A DNA stretch of 64,000 bases from Phenylobacterium zucineum HLK1 (lineage in GTDB: Bacteria > Pseudomonadota > Alphaproteobacteria > Caulobacterales > Caulobacteraceae): contig NC_011144.1 in assembly GCF_000017265.1 (NCBI RefSeq), positions 2,396,001 through 2,460,000 on the forward strand, in the 5' to 3' direction. Of this stretch, positions 1-8,432 are shown one piece after another. Below the pieces are notes generated by a model. That model was not told where the DNA came from, searched no databases, and worked only from the letters and a program-made list of their open reading frames with translations. Positions within the stretch are counted from its first letter, which is position 1. Each line of letters starts with the position of its first letter. The translations under genes were made by a program, and so were the position numbers.

Positions 1-1
1 G

Positions 2-190
2 GCCGTCCTTGCGGCCGACTTTGGCCTGGTCTTCGACAACAGCGTCGATGGCCAGCCGCCCCGACAGCTGGCGACGTTCGCCTCCGGCGTCGCCACGCGC
101 GCGGCGGCGGACCTGCCCGGCTGGGCGGAGGCGCTTTACGGGGACGATGTGGAGGCCGTGCGGCTGCCGGCCGCGCCGGGTAGACCCTGA
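2..190 (+). CDS. C-terminal fragment of a protein, possibly zeta-toxin/ABC-type ATPase family
   Basis: An open frame enters from the left edge and stops with TGA at 188-190. The last 62 residues contain the segment DFGLVFDNSVDG followed by PRQLATF. This resembles the C-terminal end of predicted ABC-type ATPase/zeta-toxin-like kinases, in which an Asp-Asn-Ser stretch precedes Pro-Arg. Its codon third positions are GC-rich like the neighbours, which supports coding. The start and the nucleotide-binding part lie outside the window, so the family call is tentative. It converges on the cupin gene across a short hairpin. Confidence 0.5.
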   Translation, partial: AVLAADFGLVFDNSVDGQPPRQLATFASGVATRAAADLPGWAEALYGDDVEAVRLPAAPGRP

Positions 191-210
191 GGCCATACCC
201 CGGCGCGCCG

Positions 211-237
211 CCTAGGCCCGCGCCCCCCGGGCCTAGG
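211..237. terminator. Bidirectional hairpin between convergent genes
   Basis: A perfect 9-bp inverted repeat CCTAGGCCC / GGGCCTAGG (211-219 and 229-237) with a C-rich loop lies between the partial gene and the convergent cupin gene. It overlaps the cupin stop codon. There is no U-run, so termination is inferred from position. Confidence 0.5.
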
Positions 238-769
238 AACCCACGCCTTCGGCGACCGGCTCCACCAGGCCGAAGGGCTGGGCCTCGTCCTGCCACGCTT
301 CGCGCCGGGCGGCGGCCTTGTCGGCGATCTTCGCCCAGGCGGCCGGGTTCTTCGACTTGAAGACGATGTTCCAGGAATTGGCGTGGCGGAACTCGATGAA
401 CTCCACGCCCTCAGCCCCGGTGAAAAAGGTGTAGGCCGACCCCGCCGGGACGAAGAAGCCGTCGCCCTTGCCGAGGGTCTCGGTCCCGACCGTGAGTTCG
501 CCGGCGATGACGAGGTAGCAGCAGTCCACGTCGTGGCTGTGCAGCGGCAGGGGGTAGTCGCTCTTGTGCCAGGCGTAGGCCAGGCTGAACCCGGGCACGT
601 TGATGAGGATCTTGGCGAAGCTGCCGTCCCTCACCCCGGCCGCGACGGCGCCCTTGAGCCCGTCGGAGATCTCCGGGGTGAGCCCCTCGAAGCGCAGCAC
701 CTTGGACTCGTCGAGCGTCGGCGCCGTAGCGGCGCGAAACACCTGGAACCTGGGCTTCTCGTCGGCCAT
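233..769 (-). CDS. Cupin-domain protein
   Basis: 178 residues. A conserved beta-barrel core is readable: the motif PLPLHSHDVDCCYLVIAGEL gives the first cupin histidines, and GDGFFVPAGSAYTF gives the second motif region. Small single-domain cupins act as dioxygenases, isomerases or ligand sensors, and the substrate cannot be read from sequence. The ATG at 769 was chosen over an upstream in-frame start because the cupin fold begins just after it and two candidate operators lie upstream at 793-867. It is divergent from the GntR/CoA-transferase region and probably belongs to the same regulon. It could be a modifying enzyme of the catabolic pathway or a chaperone-like ligand binder. Confidence 0.75.
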   Translation of the reverse strand: MADEKPRFQVFRAATAPTLDESKVLRFEGLTPEISDGLKGAVAAGVRDGSFAKILINVPGFSLAYAWHKSDYPLPLHSHDVDCCYLVIAGELTVGTETLGKGDGFFVPAGSAYTFFTGAEGVEFIEFRHANSWNIVFKSKNPAAWAKIADKAAARREAWQDEAQPFGLVEPVAEGVGS

Positions 770-792
770 GGGAGCGCTCCGGTTTCGCAAGA

Positions 793-867
793 CTGCATGC
801 AGACTAACGCGCCCAGTCAAGGCGGTCCACACGTCAGCGACAAGGAAATCCCTGCCCTTGCATGCAA
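793..867. promoter_or_regulatory. Two TGCAT-centred palindromes upstream of the cupin gene
   Basis: CTGCATGCAG at 793-802 and TTGCATGCAA at 858-867 are both perfect 10-bp palindromes. They lie 24 and 89 bp upstream of the cupin start and just beyond the stop of the GntR gene. Near-identical decamers recur at 1822, 6511, 13829 and 14007, so they are proposed GntR operators. Confidence 0.5.
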
Positions 868-881
868 TGGGCGCTGAGGCC

Positions 882-1571
882 CTATCCGGCCGCCCTATCC
901 GGCGCGGCCTGGGCCTGCGAGGCCGCCTCGGTGGCGAACGAGCGAAGCAGCGCGTTGCGGCCCGAGAGGATGTGGCTGGTCATCACGCTGCGGGCCCAGA
1001 CGCCGTCCCGCGCCGCGATGGCGGCGACGAGCTCCAGGTGCTGGGCGGCGCTGCGGCGCATCTCCTCGAGGCTGTAGCGGCGGAAGGTGCGCAGCACGAG
1101 CGGCACCTCCACGATCGAGGCGAGGGCCACATCCAGGCGGGGGTTGGCGGCGGCGGCGATCACCAGCCGGTGGAAGTCGCTGTTGATCTGCGCCACCTGG
1201 TCGACCACGTCGGCGTCCTGGCGCTCGACCGCGTCGGCCATTTCGCGCGCGAGGCGCGTCAGCTCGGCGACGGCGGCCTCGTCCGCCTCGAGCGCGGCGG
1301 CTTCGGCGGCGTACCCCTCCAGCAGGACCCGCAGGTCGTAGATCTTGTGGATGTCCCGTTCGTTCCAGCTGGCGACGAAGGCGCCGCGGTTCGGGTAGAT
1401 CACGATGAGACCTTCCGACTGCAGCCGCCGCATCGCCTCCCGCACGGGAGTGCGGGAAAGCCCGCTCGCCGCCGCCAGGTCCTGCGCGGTGATGTGCGCC
1501 CCCTGGGGGTACAGCCCGTTCATGATGCCGTCGCGAATGGTCCGATAGGCCCGCTCAACCGCATCCGCCAT
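882..1571 (-). CDS. GntR-family regulator, FCD subfamily (copy 1)
   Basis: 229 residues. The N-terminal winged helix-turn-helix (residues about 5-70) contains GLSRTPVREAMRRLQSEG, the signature of FadR-type GntR proteins. The C-terminal all-helical FCD ligand domain (about 85-215) includes the DFHRLV and QHLELV segments that hold metal/ligand-binding His residues. The ATG at 1571 has a GAAGG ribosome site. It is strongly similar along its whole length to the regulator at 8964-9617 and faces the divergent CoA-transferase gene. FCD regulators are usually repressors released by an organic acid, so it probably controls the surrounding locus through the TTGCATRCAA sites. The effector is unknown. 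Confidence 0.9.
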   Translation of the reverse strand: MADAVERAYRTIRDGIMNGLYPQGAHITAQDLAAASGLSRTPVREAMRRLQSEGLIVIYPNRGAFVASWNERDIHKIYDLRVLLEGYAAEAAALEADEAAVAELTRLAREMADAVERQDADVVDQVAQINSDFHRLVIAAAANPRLDVALASIVEVPLVLRTFRRYSLEEMRRSAAQHLELVAAIAARDGVWARSVMTSHILSGRNALLRSFATEAASQAQAAPDRAAG

Positions 1572-1821
1572 GACGCCTTCGCCCCCGTCCGTCTCACCGG
1601 ATTGAGTACGACATCCGGGCGCTCGTCGTCGAGCGCAGGCGACTCGGCGCGCCACCTTGCGCCATATGGATACAAATCTCGGATCGGCCGATTGCCGGCC
1701 CGCGCAGCAGCCCGCAACCAAAGCCCCTCAAGATGGCGCATTCGTTTGTTGTTTTTATTGGCTTTATGAGATGATCGGCCGCGATGAAGCGCCACAGACG
1801 GGTTGCGCCCCCTTCCAATGA

Positions 1822-1831
1822 TCGCATACAA
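1822..1831. promoter_or_regulatory. Candidate GntR operator before the CoA-transferase gene
   Basis: TCGCATACAA is one mismatch from the TTGCATACAA sites at 6511 and 14007. It lies between the divergent GntR gene and the CoA-transferase, 53 bp upstream of the latter's ATG. Confidence 0.4.
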
Positions 1832-1883
1832 TTTCATCGAAGCGCTCGAGCAGGGCGCCACGGGAAGCGTTGGGGGATCGAGC

Positions 1884-3116
1884 ATGGCGGCGCAGCAGGG
1901 TCAGGGCGCGGGCCGCGCCTTGGAGGGCGTGACGGTCATCGACCTCACCCACATGCTCTCCGGCCCCTACGCCACCATGCTGATGGCCGACCTGGGCGCC
2001 CGGACCATCAAGGTCGAGCCGCCGGGCGCCGGGGAAGGCACCCGCAAGCTGCTGCGCGACACGCCCGAGTACGCCCGGGACGGCATGGGCGCCTACTTCC
2101 TGACCCTGTGCCGCAACAAGGAGAGCGTCGCGCTGGACCTGAAGTCGGCGGCCGGCCGCGAGGTCTTCTACGAGCTCGTGAAGCACGCCGACGTGGTGGT
2201 CTCGAACTTCGGGGTCGGCGTCCTCGAGCGGCTGGAGATCGATCACGCCGTCCTCGTGCGGCACAATCCCCGGATCATCACCTGCGCCATCTCCGGGTTC
2301 GGCGAGACCGGCCCGGCCCGCAACCGACCGGCCTTCGACCTCGTCGCCCAGGGCATGGGCGGGGGCATGTCCCTGACCGGCCACCCGCACGACGAGCCGC
2401 TGCGCGCCGGCATCCCCATCGGCGACCTCGGCGGCGGCCTGTTCGGCGTGATCGGGATCCTGTCCGCGCTGCAGGCGCGCGAGCGCACCGGCGTCGGCCA
2501 GCATGTCGACATCTCGATGTTCGACTGCCAGCTCTCGCTGCTGAACTACATGGCCACCATGTCGCTGATGTCGGGCAAGTCGACCGCCCGCGCCGGCAAC
2601 GGCCACTTCGTCCACGTGCCCTACAACACCTTCCGGACGAAGACCCGCCACCTGATCATCGCGGTCATCACCGACGGCTTCTGGCGCAGTCTGGTGGACC
2701 TGCTGGACGACGAGGAGCTGCGCCGGCCCGAGTTCGACCACCAGCCGGGACGTCTGGCCGAGAAGGCCTACATCGAGGCGCGCGTGCAGGCCGCCTTCGA
2801 GCGCGAGACGTGCGAGTACTGGCTGGAGCGGCTGGCGCAGGTGCGCATTCCCGCCGCGCCGGTGAACGACATCGCCCACGCCTTCGCCGACGAGCAGGCG
2901 ATCGCGCGCAACATGCGCGTCCGCGTCCCCCTGCCGGGCGGCGGAGAGATCGAGCAGCCGGGCAACCCGGTGAAGCTCTCGGAGACCGCGGCCGAGGTCT
3001 ACACCCCGCCCCCGCGCCTGGGCGAGCACACCGCCTCGGTTCTCGAGACGCTCGCCGGCGTCGGCGCCGAGCGCCTCAAGGACCTCGCCGAAGCCGGCGT
3101 CGTGCAGTTGGGCTAG
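1884..3116 (+). CDS. Family III CoA-transferase (CaiB/BaiF/Frc type)
   Basis: 410 residues, the normal length of the family. It begins with the typical LEGVTVIDLTHMLSGPYATMLMADLGA stretch and the following KVEPP. The catalytic Asp of class III CoA-transferases is expected in RPAFDLVAQGMGGGM (Asp152). These enzymes move CoA between carboxylic acids via an aspartyl-CoA thioester, for example formyl-CoA:oxalate transferase. The ATG at 1884 with an upstream GGGGA was preferred to an upstream TTG. It is followed after 49 bp by the GlcG-like gene, probably as one transcript. Together with the ThDP enzyme at 6699 it could activate and then cleave a 2-hydroxy- or 2-oxo-acid; the acid substrate is unknown. 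Confidence 0.88.
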   Translation: MAAQQGQGAGRALEGVTVIDLTHMLSGPYATMLMADLGARTIKVEPPGAGEGTRKLLRDTPEYARDGMGAYFLTLCRNKESVALDLKSAAGREVFYELVKHADVVVSNFGVGVLERLEIDHAVLVRHNPRIITCAISGFGETGPARNRPAFDLVAQGMGGGMSLTGHPHDEPLRAGIPIGDLGGGLFGVIGILSALQARERTGVGQHVDISMFDCQLSLLNYMATMSLMSGKSTARAGNGHFVHVPYNTFRTKTRHLIIAVITDGFWRSLVDLLDDEELRRPEFDHQPGRLAEKAYIEARVQAAFERETCEYWLERLAQVRIPAAPVNDIAHAFADEQAIARNMRVRVPLPGGGEIEQPGNPVKLSETAAEVYTPPPRLGEHTASVLETLAGVGAERLKDLAEAGVVQLG

Positions 3117-3165
3117 GCCCAGACGGCCGCGCGGCCGGATACATCCCTTTCCCCAGGAGGACGCC

Positions 3166-3585
3166 ATGACCCTAACCATCCCCCACGCCAGCATCTCGCA
3201 GGCCGCCGCCGACAGGCTGATCGAGGCCGCCACCGCCAAGGCCGCCGAGATGGGCCTTTCCATGGTCATCGCCGTGGTCGATGACGCCGGCGTGATGAAG
3301 GCCTTCCGGCGCATGGACGGCGCCCCGCTGCTCAGCGTCGAGATCGCCAAGGACAAGGCCTACACCGCCGCCGCCTACAAGATCCCGACCCACGCCTGGT
3401 TCGACTTCATCAAGTCCGACCCGCCGCTGCTGCACGGCATCGTCCACACCAACCGCCTGGTGGTGTTCGGCGGCGGCTATCCGGTGGAGGTCGACGGCCA
3501 GGTGGTCGGCGGCATCGGGGTCAGCGGCGGCCACTACAGCCAGGACCAGGAAGTGGCGGAAGCCGCCCTCGCCGCCCTGAAGTAG
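3166..3585 (+). CDS. GlcG/HbpS-family (DUF336) protein
   Basis: 139 residues, the usual size for the family. Characteristic segments are MVIAVVDDAGVMKAFRRMDGA and the C-terminal GGYPVEVDGQVVGGIGVSGG. Members bind haem or cobalamin-type ligands or occur, with unclear function, beside glycolate and other catabolic genes. A strong CAGGAGGA ribosome site sits before the ATG. It lies 49 bp after the CoA-transferase gene, which suggests co-transcription. It is probably an accessory or ligand-binding protein of the pathway. Confidence 0.85.
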   Translation: MTLTIPHASISQAAADRLIEAATAKAAEMGLSMVIAVVDDAGVMKAFRRMDGAPLLSVEIAKDKAYTAAAYKIPTHAWFDFIKSDPPLLHGIVHTNRLVVFGGGYPVEVDGQVVGGIGVSGGHYSQDQEVAEAALAALK

Positions 3586-3601
3586 GCGGCGCGAAGACGC
3601 C

Positions 3602-3635
3602 CCCCGCCGCCCCTCTCCGTTCGGGCGCGGCGGGG
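3602..3635. terminator. Hairpin between convergent GlcG-like and MFS genes
   Basis: A 9-bp stem CCCCGCCGC / GCGGCGGGG (3602-3610, 3627-3635) lies in the 62-bp gap between two convergent genes. No U-tract is visible. Confidence 0.45.
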
Positions 3636-3647
3636 CCGGCGTCGCGG

Positions 3648-4997
3648 TCAGCGGATCGCCTGGGCCTCCGCGGCCTCCGCATCCGCCAGATCCTGCCGCA
3701 GGTAGCGTCCCGCCACGAGGAAGCTGACGCAGGCCAGGATATCGACGGCCGCGCACAGCACGATGGCGCGGCGGAGGCCCTCGGCCTCGCCCAGGGACGC
3801 CGAGAAGGCGTCGCTCATCAGGCCCACCGTGAGCGGGCCGAACCCCATTCCCAGCGCGCTGCCCACGAACAGCACCAGGGCGATGGCCGTCGCCCTCGCA
3901 CGCTCGCCGGCCAGGTTCTGGACGGCCAGCGAGGCCGGCCCGTTCCAGAGGTTGTTCAGGAAGGCCGGCGCCGCATAGAGCGCCAGGGACCACGCGCCGC
4001 TGGGGACCGTGAACATCGCCATGTAGGCCAGCGCGCCGAGCAGCGCGCCGCCAGCCGGGATCCAGGCGTAGGCCCGCGGATCACGGGCGCCCCAGCGGTC
4101 GCCGACATGGCCGCCGAACCAGCTGCCGAGGGCGCCGGCGCTGGCCCCGATCAGGCCCATGCCCAGGCCGATCACCGCCAGCGGCCCCACGCCCAGCGCC
4201 TGGCCGATCCGCGCGACGTCTTCGCCGTGGACCCGCAGGTAGAAGGAGGCGGCGAAGGCGTTGGCGCCGTAGCTCATGAAGGCCAGCAGGCCCACGCCGA
4301 CCATGATCAGCACGAAGGCGCGTCGGCCGGCGAGCTCGCGGAGCACGGCGCCGAGCGGCCGCTGGACCGCCGGCGCGACGGCGGCCGGGGCCCGGCGGGG
4401 GTCCTTCAGCGTCAGCAGCACGAGGAGGCCGATCACCAGCCCAGGAGCCCCGGCGATCACCAGCGTCCAGCGCCAGCCCACCGCCTCGGCCAGGAGGCCG
4501 CCCGCGGCCAGGCCGACGGCCGCGCCCACCGGCTTGCCCAGCCCGAACTTGCCGAGCGCGCCCGCCCGCCGCTCGGGCGGATAGTGGTCGACGATCAGGG
4601 ACTGGGCGGGCGGCTGGCATCCCGCCTCACCGACCCCGACGCCGATCCGCAGCAGCAGCAGCTGGACGAAATTGGCGGCCGCCCCGCTCATCGCCGTGAA
4701 GGCGCTCCAGGCGAGGATCGCCAGGCCGACGATGCGCACCCGGTCCCCGCGGTCGGCGAGCCGCGCGATGGGCACCGCCGCCAGGCTGTGCAGCAGGGCG
4801 AACGACAGGCCGGTCAGCGCCCCAAGCTGCCAATCCGCCAGGTGCAGGTCGCGCTTGATGGGCTCGGCGAGGACGTTGAGGATCTGCCGGTCGAGCAGGT
4901 TCAGGGCATAGGCGCTGGTCAGCAGCACCATCAGGTAGGCGCGGTAGGCGCCCGCCGGCGGCGAGGCCGGCCGATCCTGCGTCTTCGCAAGCGTCAT
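3648..4997 (-). CDS. MFS transporter, spinster-like (copy 1)
   Basis: 449 residues with about twelve hydrophobic segments. The first helix contains AYALNLLDRQILNVLAEPIK, and the loop after helix 2 contains RLADRGDRVR, the MFS motif A region. GVGVGEAGCQPPAQSLI is typical of the spinster-like subgroup common in sphingomonads and Caulobacteraceae. It closely resembles the transporter at 9639-10985. It probably moves the substrate or a product across the inner membrane by proton coupling. A 16-bp element at 5040-5055, shared with the TonB-receptor promoter, lies 43 bp upstream. Confidence 0.88.
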   Translation of the reverse strand: MTLAKTQDRPASPPAGAYRAYLMVLLTSAYALNLLDRQILNVLAEPIKRDLHLADWQLGALTGLSFALLHSLAAVPIARLADRGDRVRIVGLAILAWSAFTAMSGAAANFVQLLLLRIGVGVGEAGCQPPAQSLIVDHYPPERRAGALGKFGLGKPVGAAVGLAAGGLLAEAVGWRWTLVIAGAPGLVIGLLVLLTLKDPRRAPAAVAPAVQRPLGAVLRELAGRRAFVLIMVGVGLLAFMSYGANAFAASFYLRVHGEDVARIGQALGVGPLAVIGLGMGLIGASAGALGSWFGGHVGDRWGARDPRAYAWIPAGGALLGALAYMAMFTVPSGAWSLALYAAPAFLNNLWNGPASLAVQNLAGERARATAIALVLFVGSALGMGFGPLTVGLMSDAFSASLGEAEGLRRAIVLCAAVDILACVSFLVAGRYLRQDLADAEAAEAQAIR

Positions 4998-5039
4998 GAT
5001 CGCCCCGCCGGCTGTGGAACTCAGATCAGCTGACCGTAA

Positions 5040-5111
5040 TGGATGCAATCTGCTTGTCTACAGCGATGATCCCGCCCGCATCCTCTAGGTCGGGAAGATG
5101 ATTGCATTCAC
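5040..5111. promoter_or_regulatory. MFS copy 1 promoter region with TGCAT-type sites
   Basis: TGGATGCAATCTGCTT at 5040-5055 is repeated exactly at 13643-13658 before the TonB receptor. A second site, TTGCATTCAC, lies at 5102-5111 and overlaps the end of the second MFS gene. Both contain the TGCAT core of the proposed regulon. Confidence 0.4.
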
Positions 5112-6460
5112 TAGAAGAGCGTCTTGGCCTCTTCGTCCGCCACGGCGCGGGCCCGGGCGCGGGCCAGGCGCATGCCGATGACCAGCAGCAGCGCGGCCAG
5201 GCCCAGGGCGCCGGCGGTGGTGGCCGCCAGCGACTTGCCGATGTGCTCGGGCCCGCCGAACACATAGTCGGTCATGGCCGCCGTGGCGGTGGGCGCCACG
5301 CCCAGGCCCAGGACGTTGACCACGGTGAGGTAGACCGCCCCGGCCTGGCCCCGCATCCGGTTGGGCGTGAGCACCTGCACCATCGCCCCCTGCAGGCCGC
5401 CGATCATGCAGGCGGTCAGCATGCCGGCGCAGAACAGGACCAGGGCGACGGTGGCGTCGGGAGACAGGTAGGCGCCCAGGAAGAACGGCGCCTGCAGCCC
5501 CGCGATCCACAGGGCCACCCAGATGGGAGCCACCGGGTCGCCGGCCTTGCGTACGCGATCGGCCCAGGCGCCGCCCAGCAGCACGCCGATCGTGCCGAAG
5601 ATGGCGTAGCCGAGGCCCATCAGCAGCCCGACCCGCGCCACGCTCATCTCGTGCACCCGCATGAAGTAGGTGGGGCCCCAGACGGTGAAGGCGTAGTTGC
5701 TAATGGCGAAGCCGGAAAAACCCAGGAACATCAGGATGAACAGCGTCCGGTGCTCCAGGAAGTAGGCGGTCACGTCGCGGGAGGCGACCGGCGCCGCGCT
5801 CTGCCCGCGCCGCGGCGGGTCGCGCAGGGTGAAGCGCACCAGGAGGGCCACCAGCAGACCCGGCAGGCCAAGGCCGATGAACAGCGCCTGCCACGGCGCC
5901 AGCGGCCCCACGATCGGCAGGGACGGCTGGGCGATCTCGGCCCAGGCCAGGATGAGGCTACCGAGATAGACGGCGAACCCGCCGCCGATCGACGCGCCCG
6001 AGGCGTAGATCCCCATCGCGAAGCCCCGGCGGTGCGGCGGGAAGCTGTCGGGGATCGTCGAATAGGCGACCGGATTGACCGCCGCCTCGCCAACGCCGAC
6101 CAGCATGCGCCCGACGAACAGCTGCCAGAAGTTGGTGGCCAGGCCGCAGCCCGCCATGGCCAGGCTCCAGACGCTGATCCCGAGCGTGAGGGCTGGCGGC
6201 CGCGCGCGGCGGTCCACCCAGCGGCCGAACGGGAACGAGAAGATCACGAAGCAGACCACGAACGCGAGGCCCGCCAGCGCGCTGACCTGCGTGTCGGTCA
6301 GGCCCAGGTCGCGGCGGATGGGATCGACCACCAGGCCGAGCGCGATCCGGTCCACGAACGCGAAGATGTAGGCGAGCATCAGGACGCCCACGCTGTAATA
6401 GGCGTAGGCTGGCGACGGATACGGCTGCCCCTCGACGGCCCCCGACGGCATATCCCGCAT
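5111..6460 (-). CDS. MFS transporter, spinster-like (divergent type)
   Basis: 449 residues, about twelve membrane segments. The first helix has AYIFAFVDRIALGLVVDPIRRDLGL, and GRMLVGVGEAAVNPVAYSTI follows, which is spinster-like but clearly different from the two more similar copies at 3648 and 9639. The ATG at 6460 was chosen because a GAGGGGGA ribosome site precedes it. An exact TTGCATACAA site lies 50 bp upstream, consistent with control by the local GntR proteins. The substrate is unknown but probably is the locus compound or a related metabolite. Confidence 0.87.
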   Translation of the reverse strand: MRDMPSGAVEGQPYPSPAYAYYSVGVLMLAYIFAFVDRIALGLVVDPIRRDLGLTDTQVSALAGLAFVVCFVIFSFPFGRWVDRRARPPALTLGISVWSLAMAGCGLATNFWQLFVGRMLVGVGEAAVNPVAYSTIPDSFPPHRRGFAMGIYASGASIGGGFAVYLGSLILAWAEIAQPSLPIVGPLAPWQALFIGLGLPGLLVALLVRFTLRDPPRRGQSAAPVASRDVTAYFLEHRTLFILMFLGFSGFAISNYAFTVWGPTYFMRVHEMSVARVGLLMGLGYAIFGTIGVLLGGAWADRVRKAGDPVAPIWVALWIAGLQAPFFLGAYLSPDATVALVLFCAGMLTACMIGGLQGAMVQVLTPNRMRGQAGAVYLTVVNVLGLGVAPTATAAMTDYVFGGPEHIGKSLAATTAGALGLAALLLVIGMRLARARARAVADEEAKTLF

Positions 6461-6510
6461 GCGCTCCCCCTCGATCCTGGCCGCCTTTGGCGACGGCTCG
6501 CCACCTGTCA

Positions 6511-6520
6511 TTGCATACAA
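6511..6520. promoter_or_regulatory. Candidate GntR operator before the second MFS gene
   Basis: TTGCATACAA is identical to the site at 14007-14016. It lies in the divergent promoter region between this MFS gene and the ThDP-enzyme gene. Confidence 0.5.
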
Positions 6521-6608
6521 GCTGGATGAGCCAACAGATATTTTTCCGCCACTCGCCCATCCAACCCTAGACATTGAGGGGGGTTTTGGGTCACCTGTCG
6601 AGGATATT

Positions 6609-6634
6609 GGATGCAGATTTTGCACCCTGCATCC
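6609..6634. promoter_or_regulatory. Perfect inverted repeat before the ThDP-enzyme gene
   Basis: GGATGCAG (6609-6616) and CTGCATCC (6627-6634) form an 8-bp inverted repeat with a 10-bp spacer, 65 bp upstream of the ATG. Each arm carries the TGCA core seen elsewhere in the locus. Confidence 0.4.
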
Positions 6635-6698
6635 GCGCGAGCCATCCGCCGGACAGCCTAAGCCGGCGAACCGAGTCTAAGAACAGTTTGGGGGAAAC

Positions 6699-8432
6699 AT
6701 GACCAAAAAGCGCGCAGCGGGCGAGTTGGCGGCCGCCGCCCTGGCGGGCCTCGGCGTCACGGAGGTGTTCGCGCTGCACGGCAGCCACCTCGATCCCCTG
6801 TTCATGGCCTGCGAGGAGTTCGGCATCCGGCTGACCGACACCCGCCACGAGGCGTCGGCGGGCCACGCGGCCGACGCCTACGCCCGCGCCTCCAACGGCA
6901 AGCTCGGCGTCTGCGCCGTCACGGCCGGGCCGGGCTTCACCAACGCCCTGACGGCGATGGCCAACGCGCACCTCGACCGGATCCCCACGCTGTTCATCGC
7001 CGGCGCCGCGCCGCTCCGGGAAGCGGAGGCCAACACCCTGCAGGGCGGCTTCGACGCCGTCGCCATGGCCCGGCCCGTCACCAAGTGGGCGCAGCGGGTC
7101 AGCGAGCCCGACCGCATCGTCGAGTTCATCCGCCGGGCGGGCGAGATCGCCCTCAGCGGCGCACCCGGGCCGGTGTTCCTCGAAATCCCCATCGACGTGA
7201 TGTTCTGGCCGATCGACCAGGCGCCGCCGGACGTCTCCACCTGGAAGCGGCCGCCGCGCCCGGCGCCGGCCCCGGACGTCGTCGAGGCCGTGGTCGAGAT
7301 GTTCCGCAAGGCCGAGCGGCCGGTGATCATCGCCGGCGGCGGAGCGGTCCTGACCAACTCCGGCGAGCGCCTGCGGCGGCTGGCCGAACTGGTCGGCGCG
7401 CCGGTGATCGCCAGCCAGAAGGCGCTGGGCGCCCTCCCCGACGACCACCCCTACTACGCCGGCGCCGCCGCAGGCCTGGCCGCGGCGGCCGCCTCGGGCG
7501 AGCCGGCCGACGCCGTGCTCCTCGTGGGCGCCCGGATGGGCATGTTCCTCGGCGGGGCCATGGGCGCGATCATCCCCGAGGGCGCCTATGTCGCCCAGAT
7601 CGAGTCGAACCCGGAGGAGATCGGCCGGGTGCGCATGGCCGACCTGCCCATCGTGGCGGACGCGGGGGCGACCCTGGACGCCCTGATCCAGCGGGCGGGC
7701 GGCGAGGACTGGCCCAAGCGGGAGGCCTGGGCGGCCAAACTGCGCAGCTTCCGCGGCAATGTCCGCAAGGCTTTCGCCGACGCGCCGGTCAATTCCCGGC
7801 CGGGCGCCATCCATCCCGGCCACGCGGTGGCGGCGATCATGGACGCCCTGCCCGAGGGGACCACCGTGGTGGCCGACGGCGGCGAGGCGGGCAACTGGGT
7901 GGGCGACCTGGTGCGCTCGCCGGGCGCCGGCCGGTTCCTGCGCTGCGGCTATCTCGGCTGCCTGGGCATCTCGCCGGGCTTCGCGATCGGGGCGGCCCGG
8001 GCCACCCCCGGCCAGCCCGTGGTCTGCTTCGCCGGCGACGGCGGGGCGGGTTTCCACATCCAGGAACTCGACACCATGGTGCGGCACAAGCTGCCGATCG
8101 TCACGGTGATCCTGAACAACGCCGAATGGGGCATGTCGCGGAACGCCCAGAACCTCCTCTACGGCAAGAACCGGGAGGTGATCGTGGCCTTGCAGGACAC
8201 CCGCTATGAGGACGTGGCTCGCGGCTTCGGCGTCGAGGCGGTGCGCATCGACCGCTACGAGGACCTCGAGCCGGCGGTGAAGGCCGCCTTCGCCGCGGGC
8301 GAGCCCCGCTGCCTGAACGTCATCATCGACGCCGGCGTCATGCATCCGCGGACCCGGATGATGGTGGGCGACGTCAGCGGCGCGGACGGGGTTCCGATCC
8401 CCTACTACGCCAACATCCCGACGGGCCGGTGA
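6699..8432 (+). CDS. Thiamine-diphosphate-dependent enzyme (acetolactate synthase / 2-hydroxyacyl-CoA lyase-like)
   Basis: 577 residues, the standard length for the family. The N-terminal pyrimidine-binding domain carries the activating Glu in DTRHEASAGHAADAYARAS (about residue 50). A central FAD/CoA-type domain follows. The C-terminal pyrophosphate domain has the GDG...NN thiamine motif, FAGDGGAGF through VILNN. The family includes acetolactate synthase, oxalyl-CoA decarboxylase and 2-hydroxyacyl-CoA lyase. Because a family III CoA-transferase lies in the same locus, an acyl-CoA lyase/decarboxylase role is plausible, but the substrate-pocket residues cannot be judged here. The GTG of the next gene overlaps its stop. 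Confidence 0.85.
   Translation: MTKKRAAGELAAAALAGLGVTEVFALHGSHLDPLFMACEEFGIRLTDTRHEASAGHAADAYARASNGKLGVCAVTAGPGFTNALTAMANAHLDRIPTLFIAGAAPLREAEANTLQGGFDAVAMARPVTKWAQRVSEPDRIVEFIRRAGEIALSGAPGPVFLEIPIDVMFWPIDQAPPDVSTWKRPPRPAPAPDVVEAVVEMFRKAERPVIIAGGGAVLTNSGERLRRLAELVGAPVIASQKALGALPDDHPYYAGAAAGLAAAAASGEPADAVLLVGARMGMFLGGAMGAIIPEGAYVAQIESNPEEIGRVRMADLPIVADAGATLDALIQRAGGEDWPKREAWAAKLRSFRGNVRKAFADAPVNSRPGAIHPGHAVAAIMDALPEGTTVVADGGEAGNWVGDLVRSPGAGRFLRCGYLGCLGISPGFAIGAARATPGQPVVCFAGDGGAGFHIQELDTMVRHKLPIVTVILNNAEWGMSRNAQNLLYGKNREVIVALQDTRYEDVARGFGVEAVRIDRYEDLEPAVKAAFAAGEPRCLNVIIDAGVMHPRTRMMVGDVSGADGVPIPYYANIPTGR

Noticed and set aside
1764-3356. Long minus-strand open frames opposite the CoA-transferase and similar kilobase frames throughout
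   Set aside because: They are antisense shadows of GC-rich coding sequence with low-complexity Arg/Ala/Gly/His composition and no domains.
6699-8432. Calling the ThDP enzyme oxalyl-CoA decarboxylase
   Set aside because: Superfamily motifs are clear but the CoA- and oxalyl-specific residues cannot be verified by eye; the locus shows no other oxalate-specific gene.
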